Assembly (NCBI RefSeq): GCF_014530035.1
Contig: NZ_JACVMX010000002.1
Span: forward strand, 1 to 64,000
Origin: Leucobacter sp. cx-328
Lineage (GTDB): Bacteria; Actinomycetota; Actinomycetes; Actinomycetales; Microbacteriaceae
Length of the DNA: 64,000 nt
Direction of reading: 5' to 3'
Below, piece by piece: positions 1 through 7,497 of this stretch (its first letter is position 1; every line of letters starts with the position of its first letter). The position numbers and the translations under genes were made by a program. The notes under the pieces are model-generated. The model was not told the DNA's origin. It ran no database searches and saw only the letters and a list, made by a program, of their open reading frames with translations.

Positions 1-188
1 ACAAAAAGCACCCATCCACCGGAATAAGGCAGACAAGATGCGAGTTTGACCTGACAAATAGAAACACTGACATAAAAAATGTCACTGAATTATTCATCCA
101 AAAAAGGAATCTCCAACACAAACCAAAAACGGTTCATGCCAGGGATAAAAAATTGGCATTTGACAATCAAGTGCACACTATTGAGTTC
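1..188. other. Stretch without a recognisable gene
   Basis: This part is less GC-rich than the rest of the window. I see no reading frame with typical codon use, no RNA gene and no clear hairpin. It may be the downstream flank of a gene outside the window. Confidence 0.5.
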
Positions 189-530
189 TCAAGGACCAGA
201 CACTCCCCGTACCGACCAAACCAATGGCCCTCCGAAAAGCAGTCCAACAACCAAAACCCGTAGGTTTCGGTTAACCGCAAGCGAATCAACCAGGCCAGCG
301 ATGCTGCCCGGCTGCGTTGCGGCGACAAGGGAATACATTACGCCGATCCACACCCCAGCGCAAACCGAGACCGTTTCACGGGCGTGTTCCGACACCACAC
401 GACCCGAAACCCAGTCCATCCAGCGAGCAACCCGCCACCGGGAACAGGGAAAACCCCTCAACCACCCCAAAACACACCAGAAATCGCGCAATTTCGACTC
501 AAACCTTGGCTGCCGCACTCCCCAAGCCAT
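189..530 (-). CDS. Possible small membrane protein, unknown
   Basis: An open frame of 113 residues that I do not recognise. The C-terminal half has two hydrophobic segments, roughly residues 55-75 (VCAGVWIGVMYSLVAA) and 90-106 (LRVLVVGLLFGGPLVW), which could cross the membrane. The first 40 residues are rich in Arg and Trp and may not be translated. There is no Shine-Dalgarno sequence before the ATG at 530, and third codon positions are less GC-rich than in neighbouring genes. It could be a transferred or decaying gene, or a chance frame. A terminator-like hairpin lies just upstream at 574-605. Confidence 0.3.
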   Translation of the reverse strand: MAWGVRQPRFESKLRDFWCVLGWLRGFPCSRWRVARWMDWVSGRVVSEHARETVSVCAGVWIGVMYSLVAATQPGSIAGLVDSLAVNRNLRVLVVGLLFGGPLVWSVRGVSGP

Positions 531-573
531 CGAAACAAGGTCGTTCTGTCACAACAGGTCGTTTCTAACGCAA

Positions 574-605
574 GAAAGGCCCCTTCTTGAGAGAACGGGC
601 CTTTC
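574..605 (-). terminator. Terminator after the thiamine-binding gene
   Basis: A perfect 9-bp inverted repeat, GAAAGGCCC (574-582) with GGGCCTTTC (597-605), lies 23 bases beyond the stop codon of the minus-strand gene at 628-939. The tail is only mildly T-rich. Its right half (TCTCGGCAG after the stem) resembles one arm of the dispersed palindromic repeat described at 3274 and elsewhere, so it may be a worn copy. Confidence 0.6.
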
Positions 606-627
606 TCGGCAGCGTGAACGAAAGCGA

Positions 628-939
628 CTAGCTCGCGGCGATCGCGCCCTCAAGCCGCTCAAGCTTGCCGTCAAGCTCACCTTCGAACCCAGGGCGGATG
701 TCTGCCTTAATCACCAACGAGACGCGTGCACCAAAGGGCATGACCGCTTCAGTCGCGCGCTTCACGACGTCGAAGCACTCATCCCAGGTGCCCTCGACCT
801 CGGTGAACATCGATGAGGTGCGATGCGGAAGACCCGACTCACGGACGACCTTGACCGCCTGCGCGACCGCCGGTGAGACCGATCCGTCTTCAGTGGCATT
901 GGGCCCACCGCTGGGGGCGACTGAAAAGGCAACGATCAT
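628..939 (-). CDS. Thiamine-binding protein, MTH1187/YqgV family
   Basis: A 103-residue protein of the DUF77 / thiamine_BP family, small cytoplasmic ferredoxin-like-fold proteins whose members bind thiamine or related compounds and form oligomers. The family pattern is visible: the start MIVAFSVAPSG, the central HRTSSMFTEVEG and the hydrophobic strand ARVSLVIKADIRPG. The length is normal for the family. The ATG at 939 has AAGGA seven bases upstream. The gene stands alone and ends at the hairpin at 574-605. I see no TPP riboswitch in the short upstream region. The physiological role of the family is poorly known; thiamine salvage is the usual inference. Confidence 0.85.
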   Translation of the reverse strand: MIVAFSVAPSGGPNATEDGSVSPAVAQAVKVVRESGLPHRTSSMFTEVEGTWDECFDVVKRATEAVMPFGARVSLVIKADIRPGFEGELDGKLERLEGAIAAS

Positions 940-1022
940 GACTCATCCTTACTAAGCGGGAGCGCGCGGGCCGCGTCGCTCAATGCTGCCACCCTACCGA
1001 GCGATGCCCGCGCGCGGGGGTT

Positions 1023-1089
1023 ATGCACAAGGGGCGCGGATCGCGACAGCAGCTGGTGAGAGCTGGTCGCGATCCGCGCCCCTGTGCAT
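1023..1089 (-). terminator. Long hairpin built on the GATCCGCGCC motif
   Basis: Two arms of about 24 bases (1023-1047 and 1066-1089) pair along their whole length with one single-base indel. Each arm contains GATCCGCGCC in opposite orientation (1033-1042 minus, 1071-1080 plus). It lies directly beyond the stop codon of the MFS gene and could end that transcript, but it lacks a T-run. A near twin lies at 5457-5501. Confidence 0.65.
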
Positions 1090-1111
1090 GCGTGGGAAGT
1101 CCCCACGAACG

Positions 1112-2662
1112 TTACTTCGCGTTGGTGACGACCTCGACCGGCCCGGTCTTCGTCGGACGCGGCTTGAACGCGAGCGTGACCACCGCGCCAACGAGGATGA
1201 CAACGGCAGGAAGAATCATCGACTCTGCCATGGCGCGAGCGAAGCCCTCGCGCGCGATCTCGGGAAGCGCTTCAACGTGTGCGCCGGTTCCGCTGTCTGC
1301 GGCACCAGCACCGAGGTGTGCAGCAAGGCGCGAAGACATCAGCACGGCCATTGCGGCCGAACCGAGAACTGCGCCGATCTGACGGGTGGTGTTGTAGACG
1401 CCGGATCCGGCGCCAGCGAGCTGCGGCTTCAAGCTAAAGGTGGTGATGGCCGCGAGCGGACCCCACATGATCGCGTTCGCCAGGCCAAGCACGGCGCTCG
1501 GGACGAGGAGGAGCCAGATGGATGCATCCGGGGTGAGCCAGAGCATGTAGAGGCCAAGGCCGACCGCTACGAGCAACAGTGCGATCGGCGCGAGGCGGCG
1601 CGGATCATGGTTGTCAATATAGCTGCCGACGGGCTTCGCCAGCGCAGCGGAGAGCACGGCCATTGGCACGAGCATGAGAGCTGACTGAGTGGGGGTGAGT
1701 CCACGGACGAGCTGGTAGTAGAACATGAGCGGCAGGCTCATACCGGTCACCGCGAAACCGACGGTCGTAATCGCGAGCGAGCCGATCGAGAAGTTGCGAT
1801 CGTGGAAGAGCTCGAGCGGAAGCAGCGGCTCCCCCTTCTGCACCTTTTGCCACCACACGAAGATCGCGAGCACCACGACACCGGCGATAATGACACCCCA
1901 GACAGAGATCGGACCCCAAATCTGGCCCCAGTCGAAGGACTCACCCTCCTGCACGCCAAAGACCACCAGGAAGAGGCCAACCGCGCTCAACACGACGCCA
2001 AGCCAGTCAAAGCGGCGCTGGTGCTTCTCGAGCACCGGCACATTGCGCATCGCGAGATAGAACGCGATCACACCAACGGGGACGTTGATGAAGAAGATCC
2101 ACTCCCAGCCTGCAGCATCGAGCAGGAATCCGCCGAGGATCGGGCCAACGAGCGTCGCAACACCAGCAGTGATGCCCCAGACCGCCATTGCTGCACCGCG
2201 CTCACGCGGCGCGAAGATGCGGGTGATGACCGCCATCGTCTGAGGTGTCATGAGCGCCGCACCGAGGCCTTGGAAGACACGAGCGATAATCAAGAGCTCA
2301 ATCGAGGGTGCGAGACCGCACGCAAGCGATGCGAGCGTGAAGACCGTCAGGCCGATGAGGTAGACACGGCGCGGGCCGAAGCGGTCACCCAGGCGGCCGG
2401 TAATAAGCAGCGGCACCGCGTACGCGAGCAGGTACGCACTCGTCGCCCACAGCGTGAGCGTCATTGTTGTTTCGAGACCGGCCATGATCGTCGGGTTCGC
2501 GACCGACACGATCGTGGTGTCTACCAAGATCATGAAGAAGCCGAGAACGAGCGACCAGAGTGCTGGCCATGGGCGTATTGCGTTGCCGCGGGAATCCAAA
2601 GTCACTGGGCAATCGTACGCGCGAATGCCGGAAAGTGGGGCATGAGTTTGGCTGGGCGGCAT
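1112..2662 (-). CDS. MFS drug exporter, DHA2 family (14 TM)
   Basis: A proton-driven multidrug efflux permease of the EmrB/QacA type in the plasma membrane. The first helix carries the family signature MILVDTTIVSVANPTI (residues 44-59). The loop between helices 2 and 3 has motif A, GRLGDRFGPRR (89-99). The length and hydrophobic pattern fit 14 membrane segments, and the short C-terminal tail is charged. The substrate cannot be told from sequence. The start is uncertain: the ATG at 2662 sits in the tail of the hup terminator and has no Shine-Dalgarno sequence. A GTG at 2605 (20th codon) would begin just before the conserved core. No regulator is adjacent; hup lies upstream on the same strand. 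Confidence 0.88.
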   Translation of the reverse strand: MPPSQTHAPLSGIRAYDCPVTLDSRGNAIRPWPALWSLVLGFFMILVDTTIVSVANPTIMAGLETTMTLTLWATSAYLLAYAVPLLITGRLGDRFGPRRVYLIGLTVFTLASLACGLAPSIELLIIARVFQGLGAALMTPQTMAVITRIFAPRERGAAMAVWGITAGVATLVGPILGGFLLDAAGWEWIFFINVPVGVIAFYLAMRNVPVLEKHQRRFDWLGVVLSAVGLFLVVFGVQEGESFDWGQIWGPISVWGVIIAGVVVLAIFVWWQKVQKGEPLLPLELFHDRNFSIGSLAITTVGFAVTGMSLPLMFYYQLVRGLTPTQSALMLVPMAVLSAALAKPVGSYIDNHDPRRLAPIALLLVAVGLGLYMLWLTPDASIWLLLVPSAVLGLANAIMWGPLAAITTFSLKPQLAGAGSGVYNTTRQIGAVLGSAAMAVLMSSRLAAHLGAGAADSGTGAHVEALPEIAREGFARAMAESMILPAVVILVGAVVTLAFKPRPTKTGPVEVVTNAK

Positions 2663-2672
2663 ACAAATAGAG

Positions 2673-2706
2673 AAGGCCCCCGCGCCGCGAACGGCGAGGG
2701 GGCCTT
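2673..2706 (-). terminator. Terminator of hup
   Basis: GC-rich stem AAGGCCCCC (2673-2681) with GGGGGCCTT (2698-2706), followed on the minus strand by TCTCTATTTG. It starts 19 bases past the hup stop codon. Confidence 0.8.
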
Positions 2707-2724
2707 CCCAAAAAGCAAGTGAAA

Positions 2725-3003
2725 TTACTTCACAGCAGCCTTGAGCTTCGAGCCAACCGAAACCTTGACGCGCTTGCCAGCGGGGATCTCGATGGTCTCG
2801 CCGGTGCGGGGGTTACGTCCGGTGCGAGCAGCGGTGGTCGCAGTCTCGAACGAAATCCAACCGGGGATCGAAACCTTCTCGCCTGCAGCGACGGTCTCCG
2901 AGACAGCCGAGAAGAGGCCATCGAGGACGCTCGAAACTGCAGCCTGGCTCTGGCCAGTCTCAGCAGCGATCTTTGCGACGAGCTCGGTCTTGTTGAGTGC
3001 CAT
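2725..3003 (-). CDS. hup: HU family DNA-binding protein
   Basis: A 92-residue histone-like protein that binds and bends DNA as a dimer and helps compact the nucleoid. The HU signature GRNPRTGE is at residues 62-69. The N-terminal helices (MALNKTELVAKIAAETG) form the dimer core. It is the short form of HU, without the Lys/Ala-rich C-terminal tail of the mycobacterial protein. The ATG at 3003 has GGAAGGA six bases upstream. It is a single-gene unit: a strong terminator follows, and about 500 bases separate it from rpsN. Confidence 0.95.
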   Translation of the reverse strand: MALNKTELVAKIAAETGQSQAAVSSVLDGLFSAVSETVAAGEKVSIPGWISFETATTAARTGRNPRTGETIEIPAGKRVKVSVGSKLKAAVK

Positions 3004-3448
3004 GTTGTGTCCTTCCAGGGCCTAACCCGAAGAGTTGGCCACTGTTTGAGGTTAAAGAGACCTCTTCGCCGAGAATCGCGAAGGGTCCGATCATGTGATC
3101 GCGTACGAATCTACCTCAATTTGGCGTGATTTCGCGGGTTTCGATAAGAATTTTTCCTCTTTCAAGGCGTTTTTTCGCCGATTTTTCGCCGACAGCGTTC
3201 GAAAACACTCAGATGCGAGTAAATAGCAGCGCTTGAGCCGGTTAGGTCCCGACAGTTCGACCCGCGCCGCGACCTCCTCGAAACAGGCACTTTCTGCCGA
3301 AATCACCCCTTTCATGCGTATGAAAGACCCCTTTTCGGCAGAAAGTGCCGGTTTCGCGGGGTTGGCGGGCTTCGCGGCGGTGGCGGTGGTGGCGCGGTGG
3401 CGGGGTGGCAAGCGCGGCAAGGACGGCAAGACCGGCAAGGCCCCCCCC
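3004..3448. other. Intergenic region between hup and rpsN
   Basis: About 450 bases with no credible gene. It holds the hup leader and promoter (no clear -35/-10 pair seen), palindromic repeat copy A (3274-3363), a stretch of GGCGGT/GGCGGG-type repeats near 3366-3410, and a C8 run followed by A8 at 3441-3456 that forms the U-tract of the rpsN terminator. Confidence 0.6.
3274..3363. repeat. Palindromic intergenic repeat, copy A
   Basis: A nested inverted repeat. The core is TTTCAT-GCGT-ATGAAA. The middle arms are GCACTTTCTGCCGAAA and TTTCGGCAGAAAGTGC (16-bp perfect). The outer arms are TCGAAAC and GTTTCGCGGGG. It is the most symmetric family member after copy E. Related copies are at 18470, 18740, 28321, 31451 and 35839. 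It lies downstream of the rpsN terminator, outside any gene. Confidence 0.8.
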
Positions 3449-3496
3449 AAAAAAAACAAAAGGTGGGTGCGGCCCCGAAGGACCACACCCACCTTT
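3449..3496 (-). terminator. Terminator of the rpmB-rpmG-rpsN operon
   Basis: Stem AAAGGTGGGTG (3458-3468) with CACCCACCTTT (3486-3496), followed on the minus strand by TTTTG and then eight T. A textbook intrinsic terminator with an unusually long U-tract, 19 bases past the rpsN stop. Confidence 0.92.
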
Positions 3497-3514
3497 CAGC
3501 GTAAAGCTAGGGAA

Positions 3515-3820
3515 TTACCAAGACGACTTGGTGATACCCGGAAGCTCACCGCGGTGAGCCATATCGCGGAAGCGAACACGGCTGATGCCGTACTTCGACA
3601 GAACGCCACGGGGGCGGCCGTCGATGACGTCGCGGTTGCGAACGCGTACCGGCGAAGCGTTACGGGGAAGCTTCTGCAGGCCTACGCGAGCAGCCTCGCG
3701 GCTCTCATCGGTGCCGTTGGGATCGATGAGCGCAGCCTTGAGCTCGAGACGCTTTGCAGCGTAGCGCTCAACGATAGCCTGACGCTGCTTGTTCTTTGCA
3801 ATCATGCTCTTCTTAGCCAT
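3515..3820 (-). CDS. rpsN: 30S ribosomal protein S14, zinc-free form
   Basis: The 101-residue long-type S14 of the small subunit head, binding 16S rRNA helices near S3 and S19. It has no cysteine, so it is the C-minus paralogue that does not need zinc. Family features are [10 protein letters not shown] at the start and [13 protein letters not shown] with [13 protein letters not shown] near the end. It is the third gene of rpmB-rpmG-rpsN, two bases after the rpmG stop, and closes with the terminator at 3449-3496. In many actinobacteria this cluster is Zur-repressed; no Zur box is evident here. Confidence 0.95.
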   Translation of the reverse strand: MAKKSMIAKNKQRQAIVERYAAKRLELKAALIDPNGTDESREAARVGLQKLPRNASPVRVRNRDVIDGRPRGVLSKYGISRVRFRDMAHRGELPGITKSSW

Positions 3821-3822
3821 GT

Positions 3823-3990
3823 TTAGCGCTCCTCTCGGAAATCAACGTGCTTGCGGATGACCGGATCGTACTTCTTGAGCACGAGGCGGTCAGGGGTGTT
3901 ACGACGGTTCTTCTTGGTCACGTAAGTGAACCCAGTGCCTGCCGTCGAACGGAGCTTGATGATCGGACGTACGTCCTTGTCCTTAGCCAT
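3823..3990 (-). CDS. rpmG: 50S ribosomal protein L33, zinc-free form
   Basis: A 55-residue large-subunit protein beginning [13 protein letters not shown] and ending HVDFREER, typical of L33. It contains no cysteine, so the CxxC zinc ribbon of the C-plus form is missing. The start ATG shares one base with the rpmB stop (TAATG), so the two are probably translationally coupled. The stop is two bases before rpsN. Confidence 0.95.
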   Translation of the reverse strand: MAKDKDVRPIIKLRSTAGTGFTYVTKKNRRNTPDRLVLKKYDPVIRKHVDFREER

Positions 3991-4226
3991 TAGAACTTCA
4001 CCCCACGCTTCTTCAGATCAGCAACAACTGCTTCGATGCCACGAGCGTCGATCACCTTGATGCCCTTGACCGAGAGGGTCAGGGTCACCTTGCGGCCGAG
4101 CGAAGGCACGAAGTAGGTCTTCTTCTGGATGTTCGGATCGAACCGACGCTTGGTGCGACGGTGCGAGTGCGAAATGTTGTGACCAAAGCCGGGAACGGCG
4201 CCGGTCACCTGGCACACTGCTGCCAT
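3990..4226 (-). CDS. rpmB: 50S ribosomal protein L28
   Basis: A 78-residue protein of the large subunit, first gene of rpmB-rpmG-rpsN. The L28 pattern is seen in [20 protein letters not shown] and [17 protein letters not shown]. Only one cysteine remains, so the zinc site is lost, as in its two operon partners. The internal ATG at 4226 is chosen over an upstream in-frame ATG because GAGAGGA precedes it and L28 conservation begins there. A promoter candidate lies at 4358-4386. Confidence 0.95.
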   Translation of the reverse strand: MAAVCQVTGAVPGFGHNISHSHRRTKRRFDPNIQKKTYFVPSLGRKVTLTLSVKGIKVIDARGIEAVVADLKKRGVKF

Positions 4227-4357
4227 GATGGTTTCCTCTCTACCGTGAGACCAGACGGTCTCACCCAAGATTGCTTGTCTGCAGAACCCGAACTGCACTC
4301 GCGCACGTTGCCAGGTCCCACGGTCCGTTTACTGGAATTGCAAACGGCCAGTGGCCT

Positions 4358-4386
4358 ACTTTACGGCAATCCCGGGCGATTCACAA
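4358..4386 (-). promoter_or_regulatory. Candidate promoter for rpmB-rpmG-rpsN
   Basis: On the minus strand TTGTGA (4381-4386) is followed after 17 bases by TAAAGT (4358-4363), a good sigma-70 spacing. It lies about 130 bases before the rpmB start. No Zur-like palindrome overlaps it. Confidence 0.5.
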
Positions 4387-4466
4387 ATTGAATTCGAACG
4401 GAATCGTGACGGGGAATGTGCGGCGGATCCGCGCCCCCGACACGGTTGTCAGCCGTGCGGTTTACC

Positions 4467-5435
4467 ATGGGTACCGTGAGCGAGCCCAAGATTCTGCTGT
4501 ATTACGCATTTGCCCCCATCGCCGACCCCGAGGCTGTCCGTCTGTGGCAGACCGAGCTGTGTCGGTCGCTCGGCCTGCGCGGCCGCATCATCATTTCGAA
4601 GCACGGCATCAACGGCACCGTTGGTGGCGAGATTGATGCGTGCAAGCAGTACATCCGCCGCACGCGCGAGTTCGGGCCGCTCAACGGCCTCGAGGTCAAG
4701 TGGAGCGAGGGCACTGGCTTCGAGCCTGCAGAGCCCGAAATGCTGCACGGCAAAGATCGCCGTGCGCCGTGGCGTCGCATCGTAGATTTCCCGAAGCTCA
4801 GCGTGAAAGCGCGTGACGAGCTCGTGGCATTCGGCATTCCCGAAGAGACCGTCGTTGACGCAGCGGGCGTTGTTGGCGGTGGCGAGCACCTCTCCCCCGC
4901 TGGCGTGAACGAGCTCGTGGCCGAGCGCGGTGACGACGTCGTGTTCTTCGACGGCCGTAACGCGTGGGAGGCCGAGGTTGGCAAGTTCAAGGGCGCGATC
5001 GTCCCTGACGTGCGCACGACCCACGACTTCATCAAACAGATCGAGAGCGGCGACTTCGATCACATTAAAGATCGCCCGGTCGTGACCTACTGCACCGGCG
5101 GTATCCGCTGCGAGATCCTCTCGGTTGCCATGAAGAACCGCGGCTTCAACGAGGTCTACCAAATCGACGGTGGCATCGTGAAGTACGGCGAGGCCTTCGG
5201 TAACGACGGCCTCTGGGAAGGCTCACTCGCAGTCTTCGACGGCCGCGAGGTCATGGACTTCGCGCCTGGCGCTGAGGTCATCGGCCGCTGCCGCGTGTGC
5301 GAAGCCCCCTCAAACCGCGTCTCCGATTGCACGCTGGCAAGCTGCAAGACCCGCTTCGTCATCTGCGACGAGCACGCTGGCATCGGCTGCGAGGTGCACG
5401 CCGAGACTGCTGCTGCAGCGGGCGCACTGGCGTAA
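4467..5435 (+). CDS. trhO: tRNA uridine-34 5-hydroxylase TrhO (rhodanese)
   Basis: Cytoplasmic enzyme that hydroxylates wobble uridine in some tRNAs, giving ho5U (YceA family). About 322 residues in three parts: an N-terminal ferredoxin-like region (SKHGINGTVGG, 45-55), a rhodanese domain with active-site Cys209 in YCTGGIRC, and a cysteine-rich C-terminus (CRVCEAP, DCTLASCKTRFVICDEH) that may bind zinc. The start could be ATG 4467 or GTG 4476; family alignment begins at about KILLYYAF, so either works. It is a single gene, divergent from rpmB, and ends before the hairpin at 5457-5501. Confidence 0.92.
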   Translation: MGTVSEPKILLYYAFAPIADPEAVRLWQTELCRSLGLRGRIIISKHGINGTVGGEIDACKQYIRRTREFGPLNGLEVKWSEGTGFEPAEPEMLHGKDRRAPWRRIVDFPKLSVKARDELVAFGIPEETVVDAAGVVGGGEHLSPAGVNELVAERGDDVVFFDGRNAWEAEVGKFKGAIVPDVRTTHDFIKQIESGDFDHIKDRPVVTYCTGGIRCEILSVAMKNRGFNEVYQIDGGIVKYGEAFGNDGLWEGSLAVFDGREVMDFAPGAEVIGRCRVCEAPSNRVSDCTLASCKTRFVICDEHAGIGCEVHAETAAAAGALA

Positions 5436-5456
5436 GCGGCTCACACCCGCACACAC

Positions 5457-5501
5457 GCAAGGGGCGCGGATCACCAGGTGTTGGTGATCCGCGCCCCTTG
5501 C
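5457..5501. terminator. 20-bp perfect hairpin built on GATCCGCGCC
   Basis: A perfect 20-bp inverted repeat with a 5-base loop (arms 5457-5476 and 5482-5501). Each arm carries GATCCGCGCCCC. It sits between the convergent trhO (plus) and the YhgE gene (minus) and could serve both as a bidirectional terminator. Same design as 1023-1089. Confidence 0.75.
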
Positions 5502-5511
5502 GCTGTCTGCC

Positions 5512-7497
5512 CTACTTCTTGTGGGCTGCGCGTGCGCGCATGACCCCGAAGGCGGTGAGCACGAGCCCGCCAAGGCCCCACACGACGAGGATGAAGGCGG
5601 CGAGACCCGCACCCCCAGTGCCGGCGGCGACGGCTTGGAACCCGCTGAACGCTGCGCCGATCGGGCTCGCGTCTCCAACGGCCGCGAGGCCAGCCGGAAC
5701 GGTCGAGACGATGCCGACGACGAAGCCGACGACGAGGAGCGCGAAGGCGAGGAAACGACCGAACCCGCCGAGCAGCGCCGAGAGGCCCTGCACGATGAGC
5801 GCGAACGCGACACCGGCCAACACCGCGAGGCAGAAGAACGCCGCGCCCTGCGCGAAGTCGTACTGCAGCGCAGCGGGAAGCACGATGCCGGCGATGACGC
5901 CCTGTGCAGCGCCAATTGCGGCTGCCGGGCCAGCGGATCGGAGGGTGATCCAGCCGATTCCGCGAGCTGCGTCGCGCGTGCGGCTCCACAGCGGTGCGAG
6001 TACGAGGAAGCTCGCGAGCGCGCCGGCCCAGAGCGCGATGCCCGCGAAGAACGGCAGGCCAGCGCCAGAGAAGATCTCGTCACTGCCGCCCTCGGCCTTC
6101 ACCGGGGTCACAGCGGTCTTGGCGAGATTTTCTGCCTGGTCGTCCGTGTAGTTCGGGATGCCATCGGCTGCCTCGCGCAGGCCGCTCGCAAGCTCACGAG
6201 TGCCCTTCGCGGAGGCGTCACTGCCCTCAGCGAGCTTGGTCACACCGGTCGCGAGCTCGTTCGTGCCAGACGCAAGTTCGTTCGTGCCGGAGGCGAGGGC
6301 GGAGGCGCCTTCGGAGAGTCCGCCGACGCCGGCGGCGACCTGGTCTGCACCCTGATATATTCCTGGAACAGCTTTGGAATACTTCGCAGCACCGTCAGCA
6401 ATGGCATAGCTGCCAGCAATCAGTCCATCGAACTGTTCCAACTGTGTTTCGACGTCGTTGTTCTCAATTTGCGCGATGGCCGCATCGAGCGCGTTCGCGA
6501 CTTCGATTGGATCTTGCCCCTCCGGCAGCGGAACGAGGCCAGCCCGCACCGCAGCACTCACAGTTTTGAGGGTGTCAACGTTTGCTTTCAGTTCTGTGAG
6601 TGTCTGCTTCAGCGGGTCGCGCACAGCGGTCAGCGCATCACCGACCCCGGTGGCATAGCTGTCCACGCCGTTCAGATATGTCACCATGCCGGGGTTCTCC
6701 GCGGTGCCGTTTCCGTCAACGAGTTCGTGCATACCCTGAGCAAAAGTACTCGCACCGGTCGCGAGCTGCGCAGTGCCGTCAGCGAGCTCGCCAGCGCCGC
6801 TTGCAAGCTCGGTCGTGCCAGAGGCGAGCTCGGTCGTACCGTCTGCGACGCCCTTCACGCCCGTGGCGAGCTGGGTGTTACCGTCTGCGAGCTTCTTTGC
6901 GCCGTCTGCTGCGCCGCCGATGCCCCTGTTGAGTTCGGTCATGCCGCCGAAGAGTGCGCTTACCGACTGTGTACCGAGTTGCTCGTTGAGCACACGCGTT
7001 GCAGTCTGGGTCACGATGCCCGAGAGAGCCGTGTCGATGAGGCGGCCACGGTCGCTTTCGGTGATCTGGATCTGCGCCTGGCGCACCTCGTCTGCGTCCC
7101 CAGACATCGACGTTGCCGCAGCCGAGAATGTCTCGGGGATCGTCACGATCGTGGCGTACTTGCCGTCTTGCAGACCAGCTTCGGCTTCTGCTTCGTCAGT
7201 GAGGATCCAGGTGAAGTTCGTCTGCTCACTCGTCTGCTTCGGACCACCGATGAGCTCGCCAGCGAGCACGCGACCGAGCGGCACGAGCTGGCCGTCCAGC
7301 TCAACAGGCTCGTCAAGGTTCACGACCGCCGCGGTGACATCCTGCAGGCGCTCGGTCGGGTTCCACAGGCCCCAGATAAAGAGGCCCGCAATCACGAACG
7401 GCACGAGCATCAGCCCGAGGATCGTGGTCGCGTTCACTGGCTTGCGTCCGCGCAGTCGTGGCAGCGTCGCACTAGTGGTGTTCTGCGTGCTGGTCAT
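5512..7497 (-). CDS. YhgE/Pip family membrane protein
   Basis: A 661-residue member of the YhgE/Pip (phage infection protein) family, related to ABC-2 type permeases. One membrane segment lies near residues 27-45. A large extracellular part contains many heptad-like repeats of the type LADGTxxLASGTxELA (about 200-260 and 380-440), expected to form long helices. Five or six C-terminal membrane segments follow (about 470-650). Family roles include phage reception and export of surface material; the substrate is unknown. Its ATG overlaps the stop of the upstream MMPL gene by four bases, so the two are co-translated and probably form one system. Confidence 0.88.
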   Translation of the reverse strand: MTSTQNTTSATLPRLRGRKPVNATTILGLMLVPFVIAGLFIWGLWNPTERLQDVTAAVVNLDEPVELDGQLVPLGRVLAGELIGGPKQTSEQTNFTWILTDEAEAEAGLQDGKYATIVTIPETFSAAATSMSGDADEVRQAQIQITESDRGRLIDTALSGIVTQTATRVLNEQLGTQSVSALFGGMTELNRGIGGAADGAKKLADGNTQLATGVKGVADGTTELASGTTELASGAGELADGTAQLATGASTFAQGMHELVDGNGTAENPGMVTYLNGVDSYATGVGDALTAVRDPLKQTLTELKANVDTLKTVSAAVRAGLVPLPEGQDPIEVANALDAAIAQIENNDVETQLEQFDGLIAGSYAIADGAAKYSKAVPGIYQGADQVAAGVGGLSEGASALASGTNELASGTNELATGVTKLAEGSDASAKGTRELASGLREAADGIPNYTDDQAENLAKTAVTPVKAEGGSDEIFSGAGLPFFAGIALWAGALASFLVLAPLWSRTRDAARGIGWITLRSAGPAAAIGAAQGVIAGIVLPAALQYDFAQGAAFFCLAVLAGVAFALIVQGLSALLGGFGRFLAFALLVVGFVVGIVSTVPAGLAAVGDASPIGAAFSGFQAVAAGTGGAGLAAFILVVWGLGGLVLTAFGVMRARAAHKK

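Noticed and set aside
79..816. Plus-strand frame of 245 codons at the left edge
   Set aside because: Its second half is antisense to the thiamine-binding protein gene and it runs through the terminator hairpin. The composition is not protein-like.
4227..4420. Zur operator upstream of rpmB
   Set aside because: I looked for the AT-rich TGA-N-TCA-type dyad expected for actinobacterial Zur and found none.
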